From an uncultured Ruminococcus sp. (lineage in GTDB: Bacteria; Bacillota; Clostridia; Oscillospirales; Ruminococcaceae), in contig NZ_CAMYUE010000002.1 of the NCBI RefSeq assembly GCF_947301925.1, positions 1 to 64,000 of the forward strand: a DNA stretch of 64,000 nucleotides, given 5' to 3'. The position numbers and the translations under genes are program-made. This document shows, piece after piece, positions 9,480 through 16,260 of this stretch. The notes beneath the pieces are model-generated. The model saw only the letters and a list, made by a program, of their open reading frames with translations, did not search any database and was not told the origin of the DNA. Within the stretch, counting starts at the first letter, position 1. Every line of letters begins with the position of its first letter.

Positions 9480-9565
9480 GATAATCCTCCTCTATGATGT
9501 CAAACCTCATCTACTCTAATTGATAATTATTCAAAACAGGAAATGAAGCCATAACAGATAAGACA

Positions 9566-9901
9566 TCATCTTCTTGTAGCTTCAAGCCACTTTCTATTGC
9601 ATTCATAACATCCAGTTTCAGTTTTAGGTATTAGTTTGTGGTTTAATCCCCAGCAATTTGAACAATAATGTATCTCCTCTGCATCATCTTTAAGAGTGAT
9701 GTAGTTCTCTTTATGCATTATTATTCTGCTTTCTATATCATTAGCCTTTTTCAATTCTTCGTTTTCTTCTTTAAGCTTTCTTATCTCATCCTGCATTTCA
9801 AGAGCTTGTGCGCCTAAATCAAGAAGCTGTTTAATCAAATCTGCGTTATCAGCTTTTTGAGCAAGACCTATCGCATCTTTTATACCTTCATATAGTCCCA
9901 T
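9566..9901 (-). CDS. Coiled-coil plus zinc-ribbon small protein, 111 aa
   Basis: An N-terminal amphipathic helix (about 5-32) leads into a coiled coil (about 34-60; EMQDEIRKLKEENEELKKAN) and a C-terminal zinc ribbon with CxxC pairs C80/C83 and C98/C101. The arrangement suggests a small oligomeric adaptor that may bind nucleic acid or protein. It starts 12 bp after the hsdR stop with a good GGAGG site, so translation is coupled to restriction subunit expression. I know of no function; similar short coiled-coil/zinc proteins are common in mobile islands. Confidence that it is a gene is high, confidence in role is low. Confidence 0.7.
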   Translation of the reverse strand: MGLYEGIKDAIGLAQKADNADLIKQLLDLGAQALEMQDEIRKLKEENEELKKANDIESRIIMHKENYITLKDDAEEIHYCSNCWGLNHKLIPKTETGCYECNRKWLEATRR

Positions 9902-9913
9902 AATAATCCTCCT

Positions 9914-12652
9914 TTATGCTACCAATACCTCATTCATTTCTATCAAAATCTCTTCATAGCTGTCTCCGAAAACCTCATAGAATCTGCCGAGACCGCCTTT
10001 ATGGTCAAAGGGGTTGAGGTCAAGGTCGTCGGGCTCAATGCTGAGAGAAGCTATGATATGGTCTTTTATAAGCCTGAGCCACTCCATTTGCTCCTCTGTG
10101 AAATGAACCGCACCTGCATTCCTGCGGAGAGTCCATTGCATGAAATTATAGTTGACCTTGTCCGCAAAAGGCTGCAAATTATCGGCATATCCCATTTCAA
10201 AGCGTATTATGGATATAAGATCAGTAAGTTGAGCCATAGTGCCACGCTTTACCTTATCAGGCTTCTTTATGGCGTAGCAGTCCCACAGGCGCTCGACAGT
10301 GATGCCCTTGTTTTTCAGCTTTTCATACAGCTTTTTCAGGCTTGCTATCGCCATAGGACGATTTTTGTAGCTCTCGTTATAAATGATACGGAGTGCAATA
10401 ATCTCGTCCTTGTTTTCTTCTATAAATTCATGGAATGTCTGGATAGTCCTGTCAACGTTCTTTTCCTGCTCGGAATCAAAATCTGCGAACAGAACAGTGT
10501 CAAGGTTTACATTATCAATTATCTGCTCATGACTTCTGCGTATGTTTTCGATGAAGTCCCTTGTATCAGGATCATAGAAAGGCTTTACCGTGTCAGCGAT
10601 CATTGCTTTCTTAGCTTCATTCAGCTGTTCTTCATCAGGTTCAGCGACCTGAAATGTGTCGACCGCTGTTTGTTTTATTACCTCTTCGTCAAAGGCATTG
10701 AGGAGAGCTTCAGCGAGTTTACCTGCAGGTGTTCCGACATTCTCCTCAAATTCCTTACGCTCACCCGGAGTCATCTGACTGTTAAGACGTACAAGACGAT
10801 TGGCAAGAGATGTCAGAGTATCTTCGTCCTTTGATCCCAATGCGACATTGAGCATGAGCTCTTTCATAGAAACAGTAGGCTTACGTTCAAGTGTTCTTGT
10901 TTCAGTTTTCTTGGACTTTGTAACACCAACAGCATCAATGATAACAAAATGATCCTTATTCTCAGTCGCAGACGGTGATACCTTTTGGAGATCGTCCTTG
11001 CCGAGAGTTCTCGTTCCACGACCTTTCATTTGCTCGAAATAGTTCTTGCTGCGTACATCACGCATAAATATAAGACATTCAATAGGCTTGACATCGGTGC
11101 CTGTTGCGATCATATCAACGGTAACAGCTATTCTCGGATAGTAACTGTTTCTGAATTCTGCAAGAACAGTTTCAGGGTTGGAGGCTGAATAGGTTACCTT
11201 TTTGCAAAATTCATTTCCCTCGCCAAACTCTTCACGAACTATCTGTATGATATCATCAGCGTGGCTGTCTGTTTTGGCGAATATCAAGGTCTTCGGAACT
11301 TCCTTACGCCTTGGAAACAGCTTTGTATACAAGTTTTCCTTGAATGTCTTGATAACAGTCCTTATCTGGCTTGGGTTTACGATATCACGGTCAAGCTGAG
11401 TCGGCTTATAGTCAACATCTTCATCAAGCTGCTTCCAGCGTTTTTCTCTTGACATACGATTGCGTGACTCAATAAGCTGCTTCATTATATGAGCACCATT
11501 TTTGCCAACATTGGTCTCAATAAGGAATATATCTTCGCCGACATTTACACCGTCAATAATAGCCTGTTCCCTTGAATATTCACTTACAATATTCTGATTG
11601 AAATACGCAAAAGTGCGTTTATCCGGAGTTGCAGTTAGTCCAACAATAAATGCATCGAAGTATTCAAGCACCTGATTCCAAACATTATAAATGGATCTGT
11701 GGCATTCATCTACAATTATGCAGTCGAAAAATTCAGGAGGATATTTCTCATTATAAACTACTTCTTTTGGTGACTTCTTTTCCATTGAAGTCACTTCTTC
11801 AAGTGAGATCTCATCTATAGATTCATCAGTTTCTTCTCCGCTGAGAATGGAGTACATTCTTTGTATTGTACTGATACAAACTTGTACATCGGACGGTATG
11901 TATGAACTTTTTAGCCTGCGAACGCCATATATTTCTGAAAAAGAACGATTATCATCATTCGGACGATATGCAAGAAATTCACGTTCAGCCTGCTCACCAA
12001 GACTCTTGGTATCAACAAGAAAGAGAATTCGGTTCATTTTGCCAAATTTAAGCATACGATATGCTGCTGTTATTGCAGTAAACGTCTTACCTGCACCTGT
12101 AGCCATCTGAACTAATGCTCTCGGTTTATTCTCAGCTAAAGACTTGTCCAGAGTTTTTATAGCAGTAATCTGACAATCTCGAAAGCCTGCGCCATCGAAC
12201 TCTGGGAAATGCTTCATATTGTTTCTGATAGTGTCGTTTCTTCTTATAAGACTGGCTAATGTTTCTGGTCTATGGAATGAAAACACTGTCCGTGAACGGT
12301 ATTTCTCATCGTTGTAGTCAGTAAAGCGAGTGAGCTTATCTGTAGCTTCATAAGCAAATCTTATCTTGTACTCGCACTTGATCCACTTAAATGTGCTGTT
12401 GGCATAACGAGAAGACTGTCCTTCAACAGTTGTTATATTCTCTCCTTCTTCACTTTTCTTAGCCTCAATTACTCCGACTGGTGTTCCGTTTACGAAAAGT
12501 GCGTAATCAACAGGACCAGTATCTGTCGGAAATTCGCGTACAGCGACGCCGACAGCAGCATTAGGATTTAATCTTTTAACATCTTGAATTGTCCAACCAG
12601 AAGTTAGTAGCTTTTCATCAATTATTTTTCTTGCTTTCTGTTCGGGCGTCAT
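9914..12652 (-). CDS. hsdR: Type I restriction endonuclease subunit HsdR
   Basis: This is the motor and nuclease subunit of the type I system, 912 aa. The N-terminal PD-(D/E)XK nuclease shows DYALFVNGTPVGVIEAKK (D...EAK). The SF2 translocase follows, with Walker A QMATGAGKTFTA near residue 185, DECH near residue 312, GLTATP just after it and the motif VI-like QMKGRGTRT. The C-terminal helical domain binds the methylase core. It is the first gene of the operon: AAAGGAG precedes the ATG and a consensus promoter lies at 12697-12725. Length and motifs are complete, so restriction should be active provided HsdM/HsdS are expressed. Confidence 0.96.
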   Translation of the reverse strand: MTPEQKARKIIDEKLLTSGWTIQDVKRLNPNAAVGVAVREFPTDTGPVDYALFVNGTPVGVIEAKKSEEGENITTVEGQSSRYANSTFKWIKCEYKIRFAYEATDKLTRFTDYNDEKYRSRTVFSFHRPETLASLIRRNDTIRNNMKHFPEFDGAGFRDCQITAIKTLDKSLAENKPRALVQMATGAGKTFTAITAAYRMLKFGKMNRILFLVDTKSLGEQAEREFLAYRPNDDNRSFSEIYGVRRLKSSYIPSDVQVCISTIQRMYSILSGEETDESIDEISLEEVTSMEKKSPKEVVYNEKYPPEFFDCIIVDECHRSIYNVWNQVLEYFDAFIVGLTATPDKRTFAYFNQNIVSEYSREQAIIDGVNVGEDIFLIETNVGKNGAHIMKQLIESRNRMSREKRWKQLDEDVDYKPTQLDRDIVNPSQIRTVIKTFKENLYTKLFPRRKEVPKTLIFAKTDSHADDIIQIVREEFGEGNEFCKKVTYSASNPETVLAEFRNSYYPRIAVTVDMIATGTDVKPIECLIFMRDVRSKNYFEQMKGRGTRTLGKDDLQKVSPSATENKDHFVIIDAVGVTKSKKTETRTLERKPTVSMKELMLNVALGSKDEDTLTSLANRLVRLNSQMTPGERKEFEENVGTPAGKLAEALLNAFDEEVIKQTAVDTFQVAEPDEEQLNEAKKAMIADTVKPFYDPDTRDFIENIRRSHEQIIDNVNLDTVLFADFDSEQEKNVDRTIQTFHEFIEENKDEIIALRIIYNESYKNRPMAIASLKKLYEKLKNKGITVERLWDCYAIKKPDKVKRGTMAQLTDLISIIRFEMGYADNLQPFADKVNYNFMQWTLRRNAGAVHFTEEQMEWLRLIKDHIIASLSIEPDDLDLNPFDHKGGLGRFYEVFGDSYEEILIEMNEVLVA

Positions 12653-12696
12653 AATTTCTGCACTCCTTTACAAAAAATTACAATTTACCAATTATA

Positions 12697-12725
12697 ATTA
12701 TAGCACAATTTGCTACAAATGTCAA
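12697..12725 (-). promoter_or_regulatory. Sigma-A promoter of the R-M/defence operon
   Basis: On the minus strand TTGACA (12720-12725) and TATAAT (12697-12702) are separated by exactly 17 bp. The spacer holds a small inverted repeat TAGCA-CAATT-TGCTA (12701-12715), a possible operator overlapping the promoter. No other strong promoter is seen within the operon, so all nine genes probably depend on this one. Confidence 0.85.
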
Positions 12726-12799
12726 TTAAAATCTATAAACAGTCTTACAATAAAATATAAAAAAATTAATGTAAGTTCAACGATACCTGCACTTCGTTT

Positions 12800-13006
12800 T
12801 CATATTGAGTCATTATCAGTAGGAGTATTCCTGTATATATACTTAATAACAGACAGTTTATTGTCAACCAGCTTGATATTCAAGCTGCCTTTTATGCTAT
12901 CATCAATGAAGTTATTTTTCGATGTTTCGTTTCTATAGTAATAATAAATCAGTGTTTTATCATTAACAAAGAGTTTTTCTGAAACAAGATTATACGGATC
13001 GCATTT
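12800..13006 (-). pseudogene. C-terminal gene remnant (about 68 codons)
   Basis: The otherwise gene-free stretch between hsdR and the DUF1016 gene holds an open minus-strand frame with no start codon. It reads ...KCDPYNLVSEKLFVNDK... and ends in ...RNTPTDNDSI-stop at 12800-12802. The amino-acid composition is protein-like (Tyr, Lys and Asn-rich as in the neighbouring AT-rich genes) and it is cut off upstream by an in-frame stop near 13007. I read it as the surviving 3' end of a decayed gene; the family is not recognisable. Confidence 0.45.
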
Positions 13007-13118
13007 TTATACTCGTATACTACAATATCACAAGAGAACATACAATTGCTATAGCTTTCGGTAATATTATATTGTCGAATAATACACTCTGTTTATGGAA
13101 TGTTTGCCGAGAAATCTC

Positions 13119-13147
13119 TTGAAAAATAGGGCTAAGTATGGTATAAT
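13119..13147 (+). promoter_or_regulatory. Sigma-A promoter of the DUF1016 nuclease gene
   Basis: TTGAAA (13119-13124), a 17-bp spacer and TATAAT (13142-13147) form a near-consensus promoter. Transcription should start about 13154. This rules out the in-frame GTG at 13150 as the start codon of the following gene, because it would lie at or before the transcript start. Confidence 0.8.
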
Positions 13148-13179
13148 AGGTGTATCATCAGGAAATGAGGGCGAACCCT

Positions 13180-14205
13180 ATGGATAATGAAATCATAAAA
13201 TCTGAGAGCAATTCAGAGGATATATATACTTCCATACGTTCTTTTGTTATAACAGCGCAAAATAAAGTGTATGCCGCTGTCAATACTGCAATGGTAATTG
13301 CTTACTGGGAGATTGGCGAGCAGATATACAAGGCTTGCGGAGAAAATGACAGAGCTGAGTATGGCAAAAATCTTTTGAAGTACCTATCTGACAAACTTAC
13401 CGCCGAATTCGGAAAAGGCTTTACAGAGCGAAATCTGCGTGCAATGCGTCAGTTTTACAGCTGTTTCCCGAATCGGCACACACTGTGTGCCGAGTTGAGC
13501 TGGTCGCATTATCGCATACTTATGAAGATAGCCGATAAGCCTGCCCGTGATTTTTACACAGAAGAATGTGCAAAATCAGCGTGGAGCGTCCGCCAGCTTG
13601 AAAGGCAGATCAATACGATGTACTATCAGCGGCTGCTTGCAAGCAAGGACAAGTCCTCGGTGGCAGCGGAAATACAAACCAGCACGCCAAAGCCAGAGTA
13701 TGAGAAAGCGATAAAAGACCCGTATATCATGGAGTTTTTGCAGATAAAGCCCGATACTCATGTGTATGAGAGCGACATTGAACAAGCTCTGATAGACCAC
13801 TTGCAGCAGTTCCTTTTAGAGCTTGGACGCGGCTTTTCCTTTGTGTCAAGGCAAAAGCGATTTACGCTTGACGGTCAGGACTTTTTCATTGACCTTGTGT
13901 TTTACAATTATATCCTCAAATGCTTCGTGTTGTTTGACCTCAAAACTGACAAACTCACACATCAAGATTTGGGACAGATGCAGATGTATGTCAACTACTA
14001 CACAAGAGAACTTATGAACGAAGGCGATAATCCGCCTATCGGCATTGTGCTGTGTGCAGAAAAGAACGATGCTGTCGTGAAATACACTCTGCCTGAAGGC
14101 AACAACCAGATATTCGCTTCAAAGTATTTTACCTATCTGCCGACTGAGGAAGAATTGAAACGTGAGCTGCGAATCGATGAGTTTCATAAACTTGAAGAAG
14201 AGTAA
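13180..14205 (+). CDS. DUF1016/YhcG-type PD-(D/E)XK nuclease protein
   Basis: About 341 aa of the YhcG family. The N-terminal helical domain has the typical ARRA/ELSWSHYR region (LCAELSWSHYRILMKIADKP). The C-terminal nuclease core has DFFIDLVFYN followed by VLFDLKTDK (D...DLK, PD-(D/E)XK), then LGQMQMYVNYY. YhcG proteins are putative DNA nucleases frequent in defence and mobile islands; the substrate is unknown. The start at 13180 is chosen because the promoter ends at 13147 and ATGAGGG lies 9 bases upstream. It is monocistronic, divergent from hsdR, with no partner gene. Confidence 0.88.
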   Translation: MDNEIIKSESNSEDIYTSIRSFVITAQNKVYAAVNTAMVIAYWEIGEQIYKACGENDRAEYGKNLLKYLSDKLTAEFGKGFTERNLRAMRQFYSCFPNRHTLCAELSWSHYRILMKIADKPARDFYTEECAKSAWSVRQLERQINTMYYQRLLASKDKSSVAAEIQTSTPKPEYEKAIKDPYIMEFLQIKPDTHVYESDIEQALIDHLQQFLLELGRGFSFVSRQKRFTLDGQDFFIDLVFYNYILKCFVLFDLKTDKLTHQDLGQMQMYVNYYTRELMNEGDNPPIGIVLCAEKNDAVVKYTLPEGNNQIFASKYFTYLPTEEELKRELRIDEFHKLEEE

Positions 14206-14356
14206 CAATATGATATATCATTTGTGAATACTACCGGCACTAAACGTAAGATTTGAACTCATGAGAACTCTTAAAAAATAATTCGACCGCAATAATTGAT
14301 AAGGTTTATGCAACCGCTATATTTAGCAGAATTTGGGCAGCCGTAATCCGTGCAAT

Positions 14357-14404
14357 AAAAAAGCAAGCAGCTATTCTTGATACAAGCTGCTTGCTTTGCT
14401 TTTA
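14357..14404. terminator. Bidirectional terminator
   Basis: A 13-bp perfect stem, AAAGCAAGCAGCT (14360-14372) with AGCTGCTTGCTTT (14385-14397), has A-rich left and T-rich right flanks. It lies between the 3' ends of the convergent DUF1016 nuclease gene and the excisionase-like gene and can terminate both. Confidence 0.8.
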
Positions 14405-14860
14405 TCTGACCGCCTTATAGCAATGACGTTTCACTTCTCGTTTATCGGGCTCGCAAATCAGTTCACCATGTTCGCACAGCGGTTTCAGCAGGTAGTCCCG
14501 GCAAAATCCTGCACCGAGATTGAGATGCTGTGCTATCTCGGTTATCGTTCTGCGAGTGCGGCAGTAGCGGAGCACTTCACGCTGATAGTCACGGACATTT
14601 GGTTTATCGCTGACAGCGTAGACCGCAAGGTACTCAAGCACCCATTCTTTCGGATATATCAGGCGATTGCCTAAGTTATAGTGACGCAGCATACCACAGT
14701 TTTTCAGGTTCAATACAGTAGCTCTGCCGACTCCCAGCATCTTCATTACGTCCTTTGTACCGAGTGCGTCAGGGTAATTTGAATACAGCTTTCGGAGCTT
14801 TACGACCGTCCTTATCTGTGCTGAAGTTAGCTCCCAATCGGTGTAACTTATGTCTTTCAT
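14402..14860 (-). CDS. Excisionase-like / MerR-type HTH protein, 152 aa
   Basis: It carries a helix-turn-helix of the excisionase class at residues about 33-75: LGTKDVMKMLGVGRATVLNL, then ...YNLGNRLIYPKEWVLEYL, the usual binding-domain pattern. A second wHTH-like segment (RTITEIAQHLNLGAGFCRDYLLKPL) occupies residues about 107-131 and could recognise a second site. Such proteins assist tyrosine integrases in excision or control element genes. Its position, 290 bp from the tRNA-Trp attachment fragment and next to tandem 11-mers, fits a recombination directionality factor. No integrase is in the window, so mobility would depend on a gene to the left or be lost. Confidence 0.6.
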   Translation of the reverse strand: MKDISYTDWELTSAQIRTVVKLRKLYSNYPDALGTKDVMKMLGVGRATVLNLKNCGMLRHYNLGNRLIYPKEWVLEYLAVYAVSDKPNVRDYQREVLRYCRTRRTITEIAQHLNLGAGFCRDYLLKPLCEHGELICEPDKREVKRHCYKAVR

Positions 14861-14952
14861 TATACTTCCTCATTCCTCAGATTTTTTTGTTGCTGAAGCG
14901 GAATTATACATATTTCGTTAACGGTGTACACAAAAACCGTTCACAATCGTAT

Positions 14953-14974
14953 CTAACACTTTTCTAACACTTTT
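14953..14974. repeat. Tandem 11-mer direct repeat (possible integrase arm sites)
   Basis: TCTAACACTTT occurs twice head-to-tail with no gap. It lies between the excisionase-like gene and the tRNA-Trp fragment, where arm-type integrase or excisionase binding sites are expected. The flanking 14861-15150 region has no convincing gene. Confidence 0.5.
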
Positions 14975-15153
14975 GAGACTTTTTTTCACGATTTTTGCTC
15001 AGATGTTGCTATCAGTCAAATACGTTAACACAGGCATTAGCGGAGCTTCGATTGTTACACTTGGCTAAACACAGCCATTTATCGCCTGACAGGCTGATGC
15101 GTTCCGACACCAATTGGAATGTGCTGACACGTCCTGAAAAACGTCGGGCTCTG

Positions 15154-15198
15154 CTCCAAAACCGCGTGCCGAGGGTTCAAGTCCTTCTGCCCCTGCCA
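15154..15198 (+). other. 3' half of tRNA-Trp: attachment site at island end
   Basis: The sequence from CTCCAAAACCG (anticodon loop with CCA) through GTGCCGAGGGTTCAAGTCC (variable loop and T arm) to CTTCTGCCCCTGCCA (acceptor 3' strand plus encoded CCA) matches the 3' half of a bacterial tRNA-Trp. The 5' half (D arm, AGGGGC acceptor strand) is absent upstream, so it is not a functional tRNA gene. Breakpoint in the anticodon loop is typical of tyrosine-integrase crossover. The fragment marks the right boundary of an integrated element whose intact tRNA-Trp should lie at the other end. Confidence 0.82.
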
Positions 15199-15204
15199 GA
15201 ACGA

Positions 15205-15250
15205 CAAAGCCTGTATTTCGAGGAAAGCACCGAAATACAGGCTTTTCTCT
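15205..15250 (+). terminator. Terminator following the tRNA-Trp fragment
   Basis: AAGCCTGTATTTCG pairs with CGAAATACAGGCTT around a short AG-rich loop and is followed by TTCTCTT. It is probably the native tRNA-Trp gene terminator carried along with the tRNA 3' end. In the second copy of this region (20640 onward) only the first arm survives. Confidence 0.75.
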
Positions 15251-15260
15251 TACCTGTATG

Positions 15261-15365
15261 AAACAGTTTTAAATGCATTTTTGCAGATTCGTGTGCAGCA
15301 AAAAAAGGTGTTATGCACACGGAATGCACATGAAATGCACACGACGAAAGGCAGTATAACGATAC
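15261..15365. repeat. Attachment-region direct repeat, copy A (105 bp)
   Basis: It is nearly identical (a few mismatches) to 20654-20758. The core contains three spaced copies of ATGCACAC/T (GTTATGCACACGGAATGCAC and onward), resembling iterated protein-binding sites, and ends GCAGTATAACGATAC. It is followed by a terminator hairpin AGCTCCCGCGAGGGAGCT at 15376-15393. The preceding 15181-15215 also matches 20617-20651 imperfectly, so the duplication originally included the tRNA-Trp 3' end. Confidence 0.88.
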
Positions 15366-15410
15366 GAAAGAAGACAGCTCCCGCGAGGGAGCTGATCTTT
15401 TTATAATGAA

Positions 15411-15617
15411 TTAAATGGAAGCATTAGCAAAACGGGATATATACGTGTATTCAAGGAAAGGACAATTACGCAAACCAAGCTTCATGGTCTCAAGTATCTG
15501 AATAAGCTCGGATTCGCCTATCACATAAGGAACCATCGCATACATATATTTCAGGAAAGTTCTGCTGAATATTCCGTGTTCGTATGCGAACTTCTTGAAT
15601 CCTTCAATGTCAATCAT
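15411..15617 (-). CDS. Small protein of unknown function, 68 aa
   Basis: It reads MIDIEGFKKFAYEHGIFSRT and onward, ends right at the terminator of repeat copy A, and has a TATAAT hexamer and GGAGG upstream. The GGAGG-to-ATG distance is only 2 bases, which is poor. Each copy of the attachment repeat is followed by the 3' end of a minus-strand frame, so this may be the remnant of an element gene rather than a working gene. No homology recognised. Confidence 0.35.
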   Translation of the reverse strand: MIDIEGFKKFAYEHGIFSRTFLKYMYAMVPYVIGESELIQILETMKLGLRNCPFLEYTYISRFANASI

Positions 15618-15833
15618 TTCCTCCGGTCAATATTATAGCACTGCATATCATAAATATCAACCATTCTGTACTTAAAAGGTTGACAACTAAAACTTAATAG
15701 ATTACAACTCTTGTAAAATCACGCGTTTTATCGCTATTACGCTATATACCGAATGAATTGTCTATTACAGTATCTCACGGATGTCTTCAAGTCAGTTTCA
15801 AAAGTTTAATCATAAAAAAATATTTGAAACCTC

Positions 15834-15862
15834 TTGACAAATACCCCATGAGGGTATATAAT
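15834..15862 (+). promoter_or_regulatory. Promoter of the copper operon
   Basis: TTGACA (15834-15839) and TATAAT (15857-15862) are separated by a 17-bp spacer that is almost wholly the first CsoR operator. Repressor binding would directly block RNA polymerase. Confidence 0.9.
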
Positions 15863-15891
15863 GATATTTAAGAGATACCCTGTAGGGGTAT
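15841..15891. promoter_or_regulatory. Two CsoR operators
   Basis: Two perfect 17-bp inverted repeats are present: ATACCC-CATGA-GGGTAT at 15841-15857 and ATACCC-TGTAG-GGGTAT at 15875-15891. Both match the G/C-tract dyad bound by CsoR-family copper repressors. The first fills the promoter spacer, the second covers the transcription start. Spacing between centres is 34 bp, about three helical turns, so tetramers could bind on one face. Confidence 0.88.
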
Positions 15892-15908
15892 ATAAAGGAG
15901 TGATAATC

Positions 15909-16244
15909 ATGAAAGATAAAGAATGTAACTGCTCATCAGAGCAGAAGGCTGAAGTTGTTTGCTGTGAGCGCAAGAAGAAACGAAGTGATGATGAATTCAA
16001 GTCTCTGATGAACCGTCTGAAAAGAATAGAGGGACAAGTTCGTGGAGTTGAAAGGATGCTGGAAAATGATGCCTATTGTCCTGATATACTTACACAGGTA
16101 TCGGCTATAAACAGCGCACTGAACAGCTTTAACAAGGAGCTTCTCGCTTCACATATGAAAAGCTGCGTGGTCAATGATATTCGTGCAGGTAAAGACGAGG
16201 TCATAGATGAGCTTGTAACTACATTGCAGAAGATAATGAAATAA
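15909..16244 (+). CDS. csoR: Copper-sensing transcriptional repressor CsoR
   Basis: This is a 111-aa all-helical repressor that leaves DNA on Cu(I) binding. The Cu(I) triad is seen: C57 (AYCPDIL) with H82 and C86 (LLASHMKSCV). The conserved RLKRIEGQVRGVERML DNA-contact helix is at 36-51. An extra Cys cluster lies at the N-terminus (CNC at 6-8, CC at 18-19), not part of the core. The start at 15909 follows AAAGGAG; the longer reading from 15861 would begin within the promoter. It autoregulates through the two operators and is followed by copA after 16 bp. Confidence 0.95.
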   Translation: MKDKECNCSSEQKAEVVCCERKKKRSDDEFKSLMNRLKRIEGQVRGVERMLENDAYCPDILTQVSAINSALNSFNKELLASHMKSCVVNDIRAGKDEVIDELVTTLQKIMK

Positions 16245-16260
16245 TTTGAAAGGAGCTCAA

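Noticed and set aside
10001-10834. 277-aa plus-strand protein within hsdR
   Set aside because: It is an antisense open frame of hsdR with no ribosome site.
15100-15198. Complete tRNA-Trp gene
   Set aside because: Only the 3' half from the anticodon loop is present; the D arm and 5' acceptor strand are missing.
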